NCBI GenBank assembly: GCA_907163345.1
Contig: CAJQUN010000333.1
Coordinates: 62,001-126,000 of the forward strand
Length of the DNA: 64,000 bases
Source of the DNA: Haberlea rhodopensis
Lineage: Eukaryota > Streptophyta > Magnoliopsida > Lamiales > Gesneriaceae
Reading direction: 5' to 3'
Position 1 is the stretch's first letter. Each line of letters begins with the position of its first letter. The notes beneath the pieces were generated by a model. It had not been told where the DNA came from. It did not search any database and saw only the letters and a program-made list of their open reading frames with translations. Both the position numbers and the translations under genes were made by a program. Below, piece after piece: positions 33,667 to 45,301 of the stretch.

Positions 33667-34129
33667 ATCTCCAACTTGAGACTTTGTTGTTCCACAACAT
33701 TCCACCTCGATGAAGATCTACATAGCTTTTGCTATTAACACTGCAAGACAGTCATAATTCTCAATGTAGAGAATTACCATGCTCCACCAAAAAAAAGCAT
33801 ACCCACTCAGAATAAACCATTCCAAACATTTCAATCAGGCCCATGTCGAAAAATAACATTGCTGAAAAATTATGGTGCAACTTCCACTTTTTGGCTCTCA
33901 TGGAAGTTAATCAGCCATCGACATGAATTTTTACCACACACCCTGCATCAGTAACAAACTAATGCTCGTGTGCAAAATTGTGGACCTGCTAACATTTTAC
34001 ATCCTTTTTCATGGCACTTGAGGACAGCGGCATGACATAAGGATGCACATGTCCTATTTCATATGACATCAAAAGAGGAGATAATGTCAGCTTCGTTATC
34101 ACCATCTCCACTTGCAGATACAGAGCAAT
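33667..34129 (-). other. Non-coding tail of the second gag-only element
   Basis: Between gag and the polypurine junction there is no protease or polymerase motif. Confidence 0.6.
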
Positions 34130-35019
34130 TTGTCAAACTCGCTCCTGCTCTTGGACAATTTTTCTTGTTGTGGTTAGGTTGTCCACATCCACAACATGAT
34201 TTTTTCACGGAGTGCTTCTCTTCCATTTATGAGTCATCATTGCAAAACTTTCATGTGAATCGTTACTCCAGCCAAGACTTCTCTCTTCAGAAAGAAGCTT
34301 ACTAGTAATCTTCGAGAAAATGATTTTCTCCTTTACATGAATCAGTATCGGCTTCATGTGCTCATACGAATGTGGAAGAGACCGGATGAGTCTCAAGTTC
34401 TGATCCTCATCATCAATTTTAACTTCAATAGATTCAAGCTCTGAAACAATGACATTGAGAACACTTAAATGATCTGAAATAGTAGTACCCTCATTATTCG
34501 CAATGTATGAAACTGTTCTTTCAGATACACCCGATTTGAGACACCTTTTGTCTGATAAAACTCTTCGAGCTTTTCCCAGAGTTTCTTCGTCGTAGACATT
34601 CCATGCACATTTGCAAGAATATTTTTGACCAGAAACAGACGGATTGCACTTGCTGCTCTCAAATCCAGATCCTCCCAATCTTCATTGCTCATTCCAGCTT
34701 TACCTGTTGCATTAGTCGTTCCAAAAGTCGAACTACTATCACTGTTGCTTTCGGGGAATACTCTGTCCTTCAACGCCTTGTGTAAACCTGACTGAATCAA
34801 CACATCCAAAGTTGATTTTCCCATCAAATTTCTCCACATCAAATATGACTGCATTTGAAACTCTGCTTCCCGACATTGCCTTGTGATTCTTTGATGAATT
34901 TTACTATGGACCTGAATAGTACACACTAAGTAAGCTCCCATGAAAGAGAGAATCTCGATCTTTCGTAGACAAAACTTCAAGATTCCCAGGAAAATTGGTG
35001 GGGTCAACACCGGTCCCAC
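34130..35019 (-). pseudogene. gag: gag of the second gag-only element, frameshifted
   Basis: Two overlapping frames (35019-34465 and 34678-34205) belong to one Copia gag. Words DLDLRAASAIRLFLVKNIL, TTKKLWEKLEEFYQTKG and VYLKEQFHTLR are the UBN2-type capsid signature, continued in the second frame by TTISDHLSVLNVIVSEL and LIRSLPHSYEHM. The frame is lost near 34490 by what looks like a one-base deletion. A TGA at 34205-34207 then precedes, in the same frame, a CCHC knuckle CCGCGQPNHNKKNC (34155-34196). The breaks mean no full-length protein is made from this copy. Confidence 0.8.
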
Positions 35020-35107
35020 TTAAATACCGATTTTTCTAGACACAACCTCCTTAGTCAATACGCATTCGCCTACCACACCAAAGCTCCACCACAGCAAAAG
35101 CACCCAG

Positions 35108-35119
35108 GCTCTGATACCA
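35108..35119 (-). other. Primer-binding site of the second gag-only element
   Basis: GCTCTGATACCA on the plus strand, complementary to initiator tRNA-Met, two bases from the LTR end at 35122. Confidence 0.8.
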
Positions 35120-35121
35120 CT

Positions 35122-35624
35122 TGTTGAGAATTTGATCCTCCAAATTCACCCCATAGGACCTGCACCTTTAATGGGAAAAGCAAGCAAAAAGAGAAATAAT
35201 AACAACACAAAGATTTAACGTGAAAAACTCTTAAATCATGAGATAAACCACCAGGACCAGAAAAGAAAATACAATATATGAAAAATTATTACAATCACAC
35301 GATTTTTCTTCTCACCCCAAACACACTCACAAAGCTTTCCCACTAGCCACACTTTATAACTCACACCCCTTACAAGAAAGACACTTAAATAAAATCTTTT
35401 CTGATATAGAAGCTCAGTCACAGCTGCAACCACAGATCATACTAAGAATTTTACTTGATTCTAAAATAAGAAAGTAATTTATCTAATCTAAAGCCAAAAG
35501 TTACTAGACAAGCTATTGACTGATGCACTTAAAACTGAAGCCTCAACCCCCCCTTTTATAGTTAAATGGTTGGCCATATTATTTCATTTTTTCATTGTGA
35601 GACAAACAAATGCCTAATCCAACA
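35122..35624 (-). repeat. 5' LTR of the second gag-only element
   Basis: 503 bp with TG...CA termini on the minus strand. A TATA-like tataaaag (minus; plus cttttata at about 35552-35559) lies in its first part. Confidence 0.8.
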
Positions 35625-36327
35625 ATACTCACAATTATTTAAGTATTATTTTAATTGAAACAATTTCTCATAGATGGAGTTAAAAATTTACGTAGAAGGA
35701 TGAAATTATTATATTAAAAGTTTAAAGGCATGAAATCACATAAATATATGATCACATTAACAATAATTAAAAATAGATGAACATTATTAGTATACTATTG
35801 TAATTAGTTCGAGTAGATTCATTCGATGCTAACCTTAGGATAAATGTCATGAGAGAATATCATTAACACATTTTGTTACACTATTCTGAATATAGCATCG
35901 ACTTTACCGTTTAAATAGCGTATACAGCAAAAACTAACTTATGTCAAATAAATACATGGGGCATAGTCGTGATTAGTATAAAATTAATATTATTTGTATT
36001 CTAATTTATATTACATATATATTTGAATAAATTTTACAAATTCTTCTTGTAATTTTTTTATATTTGTAGTTAAAATATTATATTTTAGAACTCACTCATG
36101 GGGAAAAAAAATCAGATTTTTATTATTAAAAACTATATAATATCAAAGCTCATCGTCCCGGGAATGTCACGCTTCCTCCGCCTAATGCCTTATCCCTATC
36201 TCTCCCTAGACTTTCCATTCAATCCATTTCTCTCTCTACCTTTTGCTTAAACATTCAGAAACAGATTCATACGTACACATATATATATATAGATTTGGCT
36301 TAGGGTTTATCGGAGAGAGAAAGAGGA
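35625..36327 (+). promoter_or_regulatory. Upstream region of the VAMP72 gene
   Basis: AT-rich to about 36150, then a CT-rich leader (36170-36245) and an atatatatatatag run (36279-36292) shortly before the ATG. No other gene seen. Confidence 0.45.
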
Positions 36328-38523
36328 ATGGGGCAGCAGTCTTTGATTTACAGTTTTGTGGCGCGTGGAACGGTGATCCTGGCGGAGTACACTGAGTTCA
36401 CGGGGAATTTCACCGGAATCGCGGCGCAGTGCTTGCAGAAACTCCCAGCCACCAACAATAAGTTTACCTACAACTGCGATGGCCACACCTTCAATTACCT
36501 CGTTGAGGATGGATTCAGTAAGCGGCACCGTGTCTGATCTGTTTGTTTTCGATGTTTCTTTTGTTTATTGGATGTGATTGTTGGTCATTGGGTTTTTTTT
36601 TTTTTTTTTTTGCGTGCTCGTTTTGGTAATTTATCTGTTTTGGCTTGATTTGTTAATTTTAGGTGTTGTTTTGTGATTTTTAGTTGCGACTTACCTATTG
36701 TAGCTTAGATCTTTGTTTAAGGTGATCGTTTTGGCCATTAGTTTTTTTGTACTGTGGTTATAGGTTTTGATCGGCACACTTTTACTTAATGTCAAGTCTT
36801 GTATTTGTTCAATTTAGAGATATTATACTGTTTAATATCTACAGGTATTTCAATACTGCTATCTCATGTTGTACACCATGATTTAGATCTGATTTTTTAC
36901 TTTTTTTTGTGGGCCACTTGCATTGCTTGCTTTGGGCAATGGAGCAAGAGTAAGCCTGTTCCTTTGTGACCTTGAAATTATATGAATTGCCTTCTGTTTT
37001 TGGGAGACTGTATATAATACATGGACACCATTGATTTCATTAGCCATAAGTTTCATACTCCTATAGACAGCAGATTGCAATTTGCTTCGACTTAGTAGAC
37101 ACATACAGTAATGGTTAGCCTGGTAATTTCCAGTTTGAACTTCAATCATCGTGACATGTTTTTGAAAAATAAATTAATCAAAGATTTCTTGGTACTTGTT
37201 GTTTGATTACTTTATTAGGAGCTTGTATCTGTATGTTGTTCAACCACAGTAATGCACCTATATAGCTTGTGCATTCTATTTATTTTTATTTTCAAATGAC
37301 GTTTTTAGTGGACCAACACTTAATGTTGTTGGATAACAGCTTATTGTGTGGTGGCTGTCGAATCTGTTGGGAGACAGATTCCAATTGCATTTCTTGAGCG
37401 AGTAAAGGAGGACTTTACCAAGAAATATGCAGGAGGGAAGGCTGCTACAGCTGTTGCCAACAGCCTGAACAAAGAGTTTGGGTAATATTCTCTTTTGGTA
37501 ACAATATTCTTTGCCTTTCTATATCCTTTTGATAATTCCTATGTCATCAAAACTAGGCCCAAAATGAAGGAGCAAATGCAGTACTGTGTGGATCATCCAG
37601 AGGAGATTAGCAAGCTTGCAAAAGTGAAAGCTCAGGTTTCAGAAGTTAAAGGGGTGATGATGGAAAACATTGAAAAGGTGTAGCTTTTTATATTTCTAAT
37701 TTTTATTTAATCATCATAGATGTACTAATATGTGATCAGACAAGATTTCTGATGAATTTAACTTTAAAATTTATGTATCTGCAGGTTCTTGATCGTGGAG
37801 AGAAAATTGAGCTTCTGGTTGATAAAACTGAAAATCTTCGTTCTCAGGTGTGTAAAGTTCTGTTAATTCCATTGTATATTTGCTTAAATTTTTTAAACCG
37901 GACCTCTTGCGGTTTCACATTGATTGGAACACCATGTCTGCTTAATCTATATTGATTTGGGGTCGGACTCTATTTGAATTTACCTGAGGTTAGGCCTCTA
38001 TCGTAGAAATGAATTGAATCTATCAACTATACTGATGATATAAATGTAGGAATTGATATTTACATGGTTAGATTTGCAAAAAAAGTGCTAAAGCATAAAT
38101 ACTGCTTATAGACCTTTATGCATCATTAAAAAAATTAATATAAACTATTTTAATGATCTCAATTTTGGAATGCTCTCTGTAAAGTGGTTTGCGGTTTCTG
38201 TAACTTTCTCCTGTAGTCCCGTGGGATTCTATACCAATTTTTAATTTTTTATACATTTTATCGTTGATGCGTTGTAGGGTATCCGTTTTTATAATCATTG
38301 ACTTTATGTATGTACCTTTATAATGTGGCTTTACAATGAAATTTGAATATTTATGAGCCATCAACCTCCGTCACAGGCACAAGATTTCAGGACACAAGGA
38401 ACCAAGATGAGGAGAAAGATGTGGTTTCAGAACATGAAGATAAAGCTAATTGTTCTTGGCATTATCATTGCCCTTATCCTTATCATTGTTTTGTCGGTCT
38501 GCGGTGGATTCAAATGTCATTAG
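36328..38523 (+). CDS. VAMP72: VAMP72-family R-SNARE, five exons
   Basis: A longin-type R-SNARE for fusion of secretory vesicles with the plasma membrane and for endosomal traffic. Exons by frame and GT-AG sites: 36328-36517, 37340-37481, 37557-37677, 37785-37847, 38377-38523; 663 nt, 220 residues, the usual family length. The N-terminal longin domain (about 1-110) opens MGQQSLIYSFVARGTVIL and holds FTYNCDGHTFNYLVEDGF. The SNARE helix includes VKGVMMENIEKV, then LDRGEKIELLVDKTENL with the zero-layer Arg at the start of exon 4. The tail (KIKLIVLGIIIALILIIV) is a C-terminal transmembrane anchor. The start MGQQ and word TVILAEYTEFTGNF favour the VAMP725/726 side over VAMP721/722, but paralogue identity is uncertain. 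All phases fit. Confidence 0.93.
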
Positions 38524-40335
38524 CCTGTGTTTGATAAGCAGGTCGTTAATGGCCTCCCATGTTGCATTGTCAGTTTCCCTTAAAATTTTGTGATACATTA
38601 CGCTATTCATGTCTGTATGATCTGTATTTGTGACAATTGTTGTATAGTTTACATTTCTAAATTCTCTTAAATACTAGTTTGAAGTGTCATTATTGATTGT
38701 TGCAAGTCAATTTGAGATGCTTTGTTTTGGTTACTCAATTCAAACCTTCTGCAGGTAGTGTGGGTTGTGCTTGAACGATCTTATATCAAATTTCCTTGCA
38801 ATTGTTTTAATTTTTTATGTCGAGTTTTGCTTGACCAAATCGAACATTTTTCCTTGCAGACATTTTGAATCTTATAGCTCAAGCATGCCCCTTTAATAAC
38901 GAATTCGATCAAATAACGTTGAAGAAACTCTTGTTGGGCTTTGAAGGCAAAATTAGTTCTAATCTAATGTTTTTAACTGTCATCGATAGGAGATTTTTGT
39001 TTGTTTGTTTTATTTCTCTTGCTACATATTCAGAGATGCGTGTTGTTAGATCTCAATTATTCAATCATATATGAGAATTAAAACAGGGATTTTGTTTCAA
39101 AAAAATACAGAAACAAAGCAATTCACGTTCTGCTTGTTAGCTGATATGTTCTAATTTCATATTCAGGACATCATATCTACAGTTTTCAGAAAATTCAGAT
39201 GTTATTGGACAAGACACACAAATTGTCGGAGGAGAACTCTTAGGTGCACCTGTTGCACTCAAACATGAACAAACATCATGTATGCATATATGTGTATTAG
39301 TGTTGGTATTTGGTGCACTAAAGAATTTTCCATCGTCGGACGGTATTGGATAACATACACGCAGACACTGACACTCATTGTCATATGTTATTGTACAAGA
39401 CACATGTCGGATATAGTGAACATTCGCTATATGTGAAAAAACACTCATATAAACCCGATTTAGTAATTATTTATAGATCAATTTAATATGATTGATCTAA
39501 GATTGTGTTTATATCAAAGGATTTGTAATGTATGGATTTTAAATTTCTCACTCAAATCCATCATTTTTTGTTTGCTTAAAGAATTATAGATATTTTAAAT
39601 TCATCATCCTTGTTTTAATGCATTTTCCTTTACATTGTGGAAGGATTTAAAATGACAGTCAACCCCATGGCATTTTCAAATGATTTTATTCAAATCTTTT
39701 TCTCCAAATCAAATCTTTCCGTCCGATTGCAACCTAAAATAATGGATAGGTTAGTCTATGTATTTTTTATTTAGGTGTTATGTTTAAAATCGAGTTATTG
39801 TATTGTATATGTATGACCCAAATCGTGTCCAAGTTATTCTGGTGCGCCTCTTTATTCGTAATTGGACATATACCACATTAATTTATTCGTTCAATGACTA
39901 TAACTGAAACGTAATGCAATGAAACTGTAATTTTATAATGTTGATGCTGCGATCATTCAACGTATGAAATATAAATAATAGATTTACATGGATTTTAGGA
40001 CATTGTATCCGAATGCCGAACACAGACGAGAATTATCTTAAGGTATACCAATCCAATCTACAAAATAATTGACAAGTATCGTTTTGATAAAAGGAAGAAA
40101 CAATAAAAGAATTATCGCAGTAAAAGTTGGTTGCTTGCCTTTTGCTTTTTGGCTCTATAAAACGTGTATACGTCTCAAATAAAGCTTGCCCACATAGAGA
40201 TATAAACATATCAGCTGCTAACAACACTTTGTAACAAGCCACAATTTCACGAAATAGAAACCCAACTTTGAACAAGAAGCCAAGCCAAACCATACCAAGC
40301 ATTTTCCATAAGCAAACAAGAAAACCAACTCCCAA
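38524..40335. other. Intergenic between VAMP72 and Alba genes
   Basis: Contains the 3' flanks of two convergent genes. A repeat-like stretch at 39200-39440 has near copies of gacaagacacac/acaagacacatgtc and ggtgcac words. No gene seen. Confidence 0.5.
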
Positions 40336-43049
40336 CTATACTTGGTAACCATCGCCTCTTGGACGGTTACCCATCCTTCCACGGCCGCGGTCATAGCCTC
40401 TGCCACCTCCACTTCCACCTCCGCCTCTCCCTCTTATGTATCCCCCACCTAAGAATTGGAAATTCTTGTGATGAAAACTCCAAGCAAGAAATGTAGTAAT
40501 ATTAACAATAGAAGCATATCTGAGAACTTGCGACAATAGAAATAAAACAAAATACGAGTCCTTGGGGGAAAAAAAATAGCAGTGATATTCCAAGTTGTGA
40601 AAGAAAAAACACGCAAACCATTATAACTCCAGCCACCATGTCCTCCGCCACGTCCCCAATTAGGATATCCACCATTATCTGTGAAGAAGAAATACACCAT
40701 GAGACACCAAAAAAAATGGTATGGGCATATACGAATAACCAGGTTGCTCAGATGATATCAGTCGGATGCTCGGACGGAAATAAATACCTTGGTAAGTTCC
40801 ATATCCACCTCTATTCCAACCTCGTCCCCTCCCTCTGCTGCGACCTCTTCCTCGTCCATAATTATCTAAAACTCAAAACATCAAATGGATGCTTTGCGTC
40901 CAGAATAGCAATGACTATATAATCGAATTCCAGTTACTTCTCTACCTCTGTTATCGGTGTTGTACACTACATATGCTTGTCTTGGAGGTTGTTGCTGTGG
41001 CTGATAATTGTAATGTGGTTTGGTTTGATTCACATGCAATGGAGCTTGATACCTAGATCAAACAAACAAATTCAGAACGGATTACAATGAGTGAAGGAGC
41101 ATATTAGAGTTTGGTTGCCACCAGCAACCTCGCCAATGAAGGCGAAAAAGAAGAAGACACAAGATAATGTTTGATGTTTAGGATGAAACAAACAGATGCC
41201 AATAGCCAATAAAACAATCATAGCAGCTCCTGTGCATCAGACAAAAAGGTTGTCAAATAATCATATCTATGTTTCTTCCTTGACGGGCGTCTAAGCAAAT
41301 ATAACTAAGTGTGATCTTGAAAATTACCCAGGAGAATTCTTGTTAAGCTCCTTGAAGGAGAGGGTGATTGAAATCATTGAGACATGACGTGTCTGCTCCA
41401 CACTGTACTAGACATTGAAATCAAATTAGAAGATAAAAAATGCAAAGCATCCACACACAATATGCATGATAAGCATACCATCGTACATCAGTAAGGAGAA
41501 TTCATAATGCTAGAGTAAAATCAGAAGGAAAGAAGACAGGAACTCACGTCTCAAGGCCCTCTTCAATGGGTTCAAAAGTATCAGTAATGCTCACTGAACT
41601 GATGGTAGTGTCCTGATGCAGTCTAGGAATCCTCCTCTATTTCAAACAAGAAAGAAAACGATTGATTCCTCGGGATGGTATTGAAAATGGGAAACGATAT
41701 CCAGTAAAAATGGAATGAGCATAGCAACCTTAATGATCTCCGCGACAGCTATTGTCTTGCTAATAGCTTGGCCCATTGCTTTCAAGACAATATCATTTAC
41801 TCGTCTCTCCTGAGAATGGATGAACAATGCAATTATTACTGTTGTACAAAATTTATGGAGGTGTATCTTAGGAAAGTAGCAAACAAAAATAAAAAATGAC
41901 TTTGTAGTAGAAATATCGATGCGAGATTGGAATCTTCGCACTTAAGACAATATTGTCCCGCTACGGTGCTAACGGTTCAATTGGCAATTTGTCTCCCAAG
42001 ATACAACGACTATGATTTGGTTAGGAGCACTCCAAATCACAAATCCTTTAAACCACAAAGGTTTAAAAGCGCTCAATATTAAACAAGGATGAAGATCCAC
42101 AAAAGTACTCAAATTTTGATATTCGATATGATGTGATGTCAAGAAGTATGTCCAAAAGGACACCATTTGGAGGCACTACATTGCGAAAAACCGCACCCGA
42201 ACATGAATAGAGACACTATTTTGCCCAAAAAGGCGTTGGCGCGATCAATCCGGGCGCGATCGATCCCCGGCGTTTGATCCTTGCTTGGGGTGCGCCTGAA
42301 ATTTATTTATTTTCTTTTCCTTTGATTTATTTCAAATTTCCAACAATTACAAAACAGAACAATCTCAGGCAACCCCAAATATTCTTGGCAGTCAACAATA
42401 TTTAGAAATAAAAATGGCCCGTGATTTAGCACAGAGAGTAACTATTTTCACTTGATTGTTAAATTTAATCCAGAGTATCCACTATCCAATAGTAAGATAT
42501 AAACTGTTGTTTATTAAAGGTGAGCGTAACAACATACATAATATCATAAGCGTGGCATATCGCAAACACATGAGCTCCAAAATCTGAGCTAATTGGTATG
42601 TGAACTTGTACACGCCAAATGTACATTATAGAATCAACAGAAACCACGAAACGGATAACAAAAACAAAAACCAATCTTACTCCAGAAAAAAAAGCATAAC
42701 AAAGTACGATTCATGCAATTACTCCCAAAAATTTCAACACACTCTAAATTTGAATCCCAAATCACATGGCTGCAGCAAAAAACCACACAAAATGCCATAA
42801 AATGAAAGCAAAAGCCACAACAAGACAAAAACTAGAAGACTAACACCAAAAATTAAAAACAAAACAAAAATTACAAGAGTATCACAAGAATCGCAATAAG
42901 AACAAATCAAAATGGGAAAATGGTACCTGAAGTAGGGAGGTGGCGTAGTTGATGTAGTTACGAACCAAACCCTGAGAAGTGATTCGAATCTCATTCTCAT
43001 TGACTGGAGATTCAAGCTTTGGTTTCTCGACCTTGTGATATCTATCCAT
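40336..43049 (-). CDS. ALBA: Alba-domain RNA/DNA-binding protein with RGG tail, eight exons
   Basis: Alba proteins bind nucleic acids; the long plant forms with an RGG tail act on mRNA in the cytoplasm and nucleus. Exons (minus): 43049-42927, 41809-41729, 41636-41548, 41402-41328, 41052-40946, 40865-40788, 40678-40619, 40448-40336; 726 nt, 241 residues. The Alba fold (about 20-120) includes NEIRITSQGLVRNYINYA, ERRVNDIVLKAMGQAISKT and HVSMISITLSFKELN. A Gln/Pro-rich linker (PQQQPPRQAYVVYNTDN) follows, then Gly/Arg repeats such as GRGRGRSRGRGRGWNRGG and the end RGRMGNRPRGDGYQV. The acceptor for exon 4 was placed at 41403-41404, because the nearer AG would break the frame; this gives ETVEQTRHVSM. 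Plan as in Arabidopsis ALBA4-6. Intron 1 (1.1 kb) carries a GC-rich insert. Confidence 0.9.
41940..42300. repeat. Probable repeat insertion in Alba intron 1
   Basis: The stretch changes base composition inside the intron. 42225-42295 is GC-rich with gcgcgatcaatccgggcgcgatcgatcc, a tandem of GCGCGATC-type words. 42000-42060 has short inverted words (aaatcctttaaaccac / gtttaaaagcg). No ends were identified. Confidence 0.35.
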
Positions 43050-43972
43050 TTGCTTTGCTTTTGCTTTGGCGTAAACAGAAACCCTGAAAACCCTAGATTG
43101 TTGGAGAATTATATACTATTTTTTTATATTTAATATGTATATTACGGGCATTTAATTGAATTTCTTTATTTTGTTATGAAATTGATATTATAGGATAGAT
43201 ATTAATTATTTTCATTTCAAAATAATTATGATATCAAAATACTTATCATGATATAAATTTTATAAATTCGACGTATAAATACCTAAAAAGAAATATTTCA
43301 ATAATTTCAAAATTTTTAAAATATTTTTTTTTATCCTAATCTATATTTTTGAATTTATAAACAAATATGAGATCTATTATTTTTAGTTTTAATAATTATT
43401 TAGAATTAATTAATTTTAAAACTGAAAAATATATGCACACAAATGATCCTGAGCGTGGATGTGGTGTGTGCATATGCTAAATTTAAGGGAAAATTACACC
43501 AAACATCTTATAGTTTGGTCTAAATTTCATTTTGCAACCGTTGATTACAGTTTACATCCTCAATTTTCATTAATTATAACATTTTGCATGCTATTGACTC
43601 GATTTATCGCCGAATTCGATCATCACCTAGCATACTCAAACTTATATCCATTTAAACTTGTTATTTCAATTTTTTTTAAAAACAAAAATAAAATTTTTAA
43701 TATCGAAATTCTCTAATTAATGATTACAAAAAATGAAATTTTGACACCCTCGAATTATTAATGCTTCAATCTAAATGAACATGAACTTGCTGCCGGCATG
43801 ACCCATCACGGATCGAGGCTCGACCCGTTTGTCATCTATATTTGCAAATAATTATCCTCGTCTTAAATATGGTCTCTTGGGGGCGAAATTTGAAGCCCAA
43901 CAGCCCTATAAAAGAAATTGTCATCTTTCTTCTCTCTACTGTTCAGAAGAATTGGCAAGCAGAATTGCAGTC
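43050..43972. promoter_or_regulatory. Shared upstream region of Alba and TXNL4B-like genes
   Basis: The two start codons face away from each other 923 bp apart, so both promoters lie here. The middle is AT-rich. 43500-43560 (gcaaccgttgattacagtttacatcc) resembles sequence near 20415, which suggests a repeat insertion between the two promoters. Confidence 0.5.
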
Positions 43973-45301
43973 ATGGAATATTTGCTACCAACGCTAAGTG
44001 ATAAAAGGGTAGTGGATTCTATGATCAGAGACACCATAGACAAAGTCCTCGTCCTTCGCTTCGGCCGCTCCTCCGATGGCGTCTGCCTCCACCTCGACGA
44101 CGTTGTACGCCCTCACGGCCTACTCCTTCAATTTTTTTCAAGAGAAAATTGTTGCTTTTTATTTGATTTGTTTTACCCTATATTGTTCACCAGCTGTATA
44201 AATCGGCGAGAGACGTGTCGAAATTCGCGACGGTGGCGTTGGTGGATGTTGATTCGGAGGAGATTCAGGTTTACGTCAAGTATTTCGATATTACTTTTAT
44301 ACCTTCTACGATTTTCTTCTTCAATGCACACCACATGAAGATAGATTCAGGGTATGTGATAATTTCTTTGTGCTTCTTACGTTCTCTTAATTGCTTTGTA
44401 TTACTGTTGGGAACTGAAAGGAAGAGCTTCGATTGCTCTCTCAGAAGATGACAGTTTGACCAGAATTTTCTCTTTTCTTCTTGCGTTCTCTTTAAAGAGG
44501 AACATGTGTCTACTATCATGTTGACCTACAATGTATTCCACTGGTAACAGAAAGAATTAGCATTTTATTGGTAAATTTATTTCCTAAAAATTTGAGTCAT
44601 CCTGAAATATATTAAATTATCTTGCCAGTGTTTACACCATTGGCTTCCTCAACTCACCCTGAATCTACTGAAAATTCCATCGAGGATCTTCCATAAACAG
44701 TTATAATTTTTTCTTGTTTGTCCTTGTTATTCTTTTTTTGTGATTTATATTGATATACAAAATTGAATTGAATTGAATTTAATAAGAATTTGGAGGATTA
44801 CAGCTATAAGCTTGTCCTAGTCTTTTATCCTTAAACCAGAGTTGTAGTCTGTAGTTTTATCATGCTTTGAATTACAAATTTTCTGTTCGATAAATCCTGC
44901 AGAAGCGCTGATCACACTAAATGGGTTGGTTCATTTCGGACAAAACAAGACTTCATCGATGTTGTGGAGGTATTCCTCTGTTGGATAATTTGAAGATTAA
45001 AAAGTGTTCCTGATGCGTTAAATACGTATTTTCTCACTGCAGCAACAGCAGACTTCCTCTTTTTATCTGGTGTTTATGATCATTGTGATGTAGTTCGTTG
45101 GACGATATAATGATTGTGTTGTTACCTTACCCGGTCTGAGAAAAGAAGCCTTAGGTGTTTGGGTCTATAATATTAATGTTTGCACTATTCTGATTATTGC
45201 AGGCGATATATAGAGGAGCCATGAAGGGCAAGCTTATTGTTAGCTGTCCACTGCCTCCTGAAGGAATACCAAAGTTTCAGTTGCTCTATAAAGATGTTTA
45301 G
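43973..45301 (+). CDS. TXNL4B: TXNL4B/DIM1-like thioredoxin-fold splicing protein, four exons
   Basis: A small thioredoxin-fold protein of the DIM1 family. DIM1 (TXNL4A) is part of the U5 snRNP, and TXNL4B is its paralogue linked to pre-mRNA splicing in the nucleus. Exons: 43973-44104, 44194-44351, 44903-44969, 45203-45301; 456 nt, 151 residues, close to the 149 of animal TXNL4B. Motifs: MEYLLPTLSDKRVVDSMIRD, DKVLVLRFGRSSDGVCLHL, KFATVALVDVDSEEIQVYV, KYFDITFIPSTIFFFNAHHM, DHTKWVGSFRTKQDFIDVVE, YRGAMKGKLIVSCPLPPEGI. There is no CxxC active site, as expected for DIM1-type folds. All exon phases agree and donors are GT. TXNL4B is preferred over TXNL4A because of the MEYLL start and the SCPLPPEGIPKFQLLYKDV end; I am fairly sure of this. 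Confidence 0.9.

Larger units (their letters stand above)
33265..35624 (-). mobile_element. Second gag-only Copia element, minus strand
   Basis: On the minus strand: 5' LTR (35624-35122, 503 bp, TGTTGGATT... to ...TTCTCAACA), tRNA-Met primer site (35119-35108), gag (35019 to about 34130), a non-coding tail, a polypurine junction (ctcaagttggagat before TGTTGGG at 33666) and a 3' LTR that lacks its last ~95 bp (33666-33265). The internal domain is only 1455 bp. No protease, integrase or RT is present. LTRs and gag are not related to the Sirevirus-like block, so this is an independent non-autonomous family, similar in plan to elements described as TR-GAG. Confidence 0.82.

Noticed and set aside
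43829..44338. 169-codon frame reading through the first intron of the TXNL4B-like gene
   Set aside because: It ignores a good GT donor at 44105 and AG acceptor at 44192-44193, and the downstream part is out of the conserved frame.
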